From: Chloroflexota bacterium
GTDB taxonomy: Bacteria > Chloroflexota > UBA11872
DNA: 64,000 nt
Reading direction: 5' to 3'
NCBI GenBank assembly: GCA_022826485.1
Contig: JAJDUU010000021.1
Coordinates: forward strand, 129,558-193,557
Position 1 is the first letter of the stretch, and the number at the start of each line of letters is the position of its first letter. The translations under genes and the position numbers were made by a program. Positions 63,084 to 64,000 of this stretch are shown here, one piece after another. The notes below the pieces were generated by a model that searched no databases, was not told where the DNA came from, and saw nothing but the letters and a program-made list of their open reading frames with translations.

Positions 63084-63677
63084 GTGGCTTCCGCTCCCGA
63101 GCACGCGCGCCCCGCCGCCAAGCAGTGGCAGGCCTATCTGCCCAACGCCCTCACAATCGCCCGCGTCGCGTCGATCCCGGTCATCATCTGGCTGCTGTTT
63201 TGGGACTGGTGGTTCTCGAACCAGATGGCCGGATTTGTCTTTGCCGCGGCCGGGGCGAGCGATGTCTTCGACGGCACGCTGGCACGGCGCTACGGCACGG
63301 GTTCGCAACTGGGCATCTTCCTGGACCTTGTCGGCGACAAGCTGCTGATCGCCGCCGTGCTCTTCACCATGGTCGAGCTGGGCTGGATGCCGGGATGGCT
63401 GGGCGCCAGCTTCATCGCGCGGGAGTTCGCGGTCATGGGCCTGCGGGCCTATGCCGGCGCCCAGGGGGTGACCGTCGCCGCCGGCCGCCTGGGCAAGGCC
63501 AAGATGATGTGGCAGTACATCGCCTTCAACGCGCTGATGTGGGAACGCACCTCGCTTCCGTGGTTCCTGGTCGGCGTGGCCCTGCTGCTCACGCTGGCCT
63601 CGGGGATCCACTACGCCGTGGGCATCTGGCAAGGCCTGCGGGCGCGTCCGGCGCCCGACATTCCGGAGGTGATCTGA
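63084..63677 (+). CDS. pgsA: CDP-diacylglycerol-glycerol-3-phosphate phosphatidyltransferase
   Basis: A 197-residue polytopic CDP-alcohol phosphatidyltransferase. The full signature is present around residues 59-87: D-x2-DG-x2-AR-x8-G-x3-D-x3-D (seen as SDVFDGTLAR and GIFLDLVGDK). Followed by GKAKMMWQYIAFN, typical of PgsA, and about four to six membrane helices. It forms phosphatidylglycerophosphate. GTG 63084 start; probably co-transcribed with the rodZ-like gene. Confidence 0.92.
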   Translation: MASAPEHARPAAKQWQAYLPNALTIARVASIPVIIWLLFWDWWFSNQMAGFVFAAAGASDVFDGTLARRYGTGSQLGIFLDLVGDKLLIAAVLFTMVELGWMPGWLGASFIAREFAVMGLRAYAGAQGVTVAAGRLGKAKMMWQYIAFNALMWERTSLPWFLVGVALLLTLASGIHYAVGIWQGLRARPAPDIPEVI

Positions 63678-63783
63678 GCTGGCCCGATGCCTGGCCCGCA
63701 TGGTGAATTACACTGAAAGCTCAAGGCGCGCGGAGACAAGGCGCACCCGTTGCCGCATGGACGCGGAACGCAAAGGGAACTGA

Positions 63784-64000
63784 ATGACCATCGGGATCAC
63801 CCTCAGCATGGAGACCGAAACCCACCTGGAAAAGGGCGTTGGGTATATCGCGCGCTGCATTCCCCTTGATGTAAGCAGCCAGGGAGACACCGAGGAGCAG
63901 GCGCGCGAGAACCTCGTCGAAGCGGTCTGGCTGTTTCTGGAATCGTGCATCGAACGAGAAGTGCTCTTTCAGGTTCTGTCTGAATGTGGGGTAACTGTCG
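63784..64000 (+). CDS. HicB-like antitoxin, 3' end outside window
   Basis: An open frame from ATG 63784 to the window end, with AAAGGG six bases upstream. The 72 visible residues match the HicB-like pattern: an opening ITLSMETETHLEKGVGYIARCIPLDVSSQGDTEEQARENLVEAVWLFLESCIE, as in the HicB at 30780. A HicA partner would be expected just downstream of the window or may be absent. Confidence 0.75.
   Translation, partial: MTIGITLSMETETHLEKGVGYIARCIPLDVSSQGDTEEQARENLVEAVWLFLESCIEREVLFQVLSECGVTV

Overview
This is a GC-rich bacterial chromosome segment with densely packed genes. It holds a housekeeping core (rpsF-ssb-rpsR, dnaE, mnmG, pgsA, rodZ-like, lhr-like, tRNA-Cys) and many catabolic and accessory genes. 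Several traits suggest a Chloroflexota-like organism, possibly an uncultured marine or sponge-associated lineage: phytanoyl-CoA-dioxygenase paralogues, a tungsten aldehyde oxidoreductase, proline/threonine-linker lipoproteins, GTG/TTG starts and dispersed palindromic repeats. This placement is inference from gene content; no marker phylogeny could be run.

Layout. 1-6.6 kb: end of a DUF11 surface protein, a three-gene ABC-2 exporter operon, an NHL-repeat protein, a very small membrane protein, a DUF6159-like membrane protein and a Tat-exported L,D-transpeptidase. 6.6-11.9 kb: an operon of SMP-30-type lactonase, MoaD-like protein and aldehyde:ferredoxin oxidoreductase, divergent from acetyl-CoA synthetase. 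12-16.7 kb: a cluster of exported redox lipoproteins, made of a cytochrome c, two tandem peroxiredoxin-like proteins each interrupted by an in-frame TGA that is best read as selenocysteine, and a second cytochrome c, with a Gfo/Idh/MocA oxidoreductase between. 17-26 kb: acyltransferase, HpcH/HpaI aldolase, sialidase-fold protein, NucS-like nuclease, M20 peptidase and three PhyH dioxygenases.

26-33.4 kb is the most accessory part: a 200-bp tandem repeat array, several palindromic repeats, a type IIG-like restriction-modification protein with a palindromic element inside its reading frame, a HicBA toxin-antitoxin pair, and a compositionally distinct HEPN-like/OB-fold protein of unknown function. 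33.4-41.5 kb: Lhr-like helicase, a thioredoxin-like protein with CcdA (a split DipZ-like pair that could feed electrons to the exported redox proteins), an unknown single-span membrane protein and tRNA-Cys. 41.5-50 kb: an exonuclease/GIY-YIG fusion, a small membrane protein, a 3-hydroxyisobutyrate-dehydrogenase-like enzyme, a sugar isomerase-like protein and DnaE.

50-64 kb: an MFS transporter, an operon rpsF-ssb-rpsR-parvulin, an alpha/beta hydrolase, a uracil-DNA glycosylase, mnmG with a small membrane protein, then a tightly coupled four-gene operon of unknown function ending in an SPFH-like membrane protein, followed by rodZ-like and pgsA. The window ends inside a HicB-like gene.

The strongest candidates for something new are the two tandem lipoprotein selenoproteins with matching bSECIS-like hairpins, the unknown four-gene SPFH operon, and the HEPN/OB protein in the R-M/TA island.
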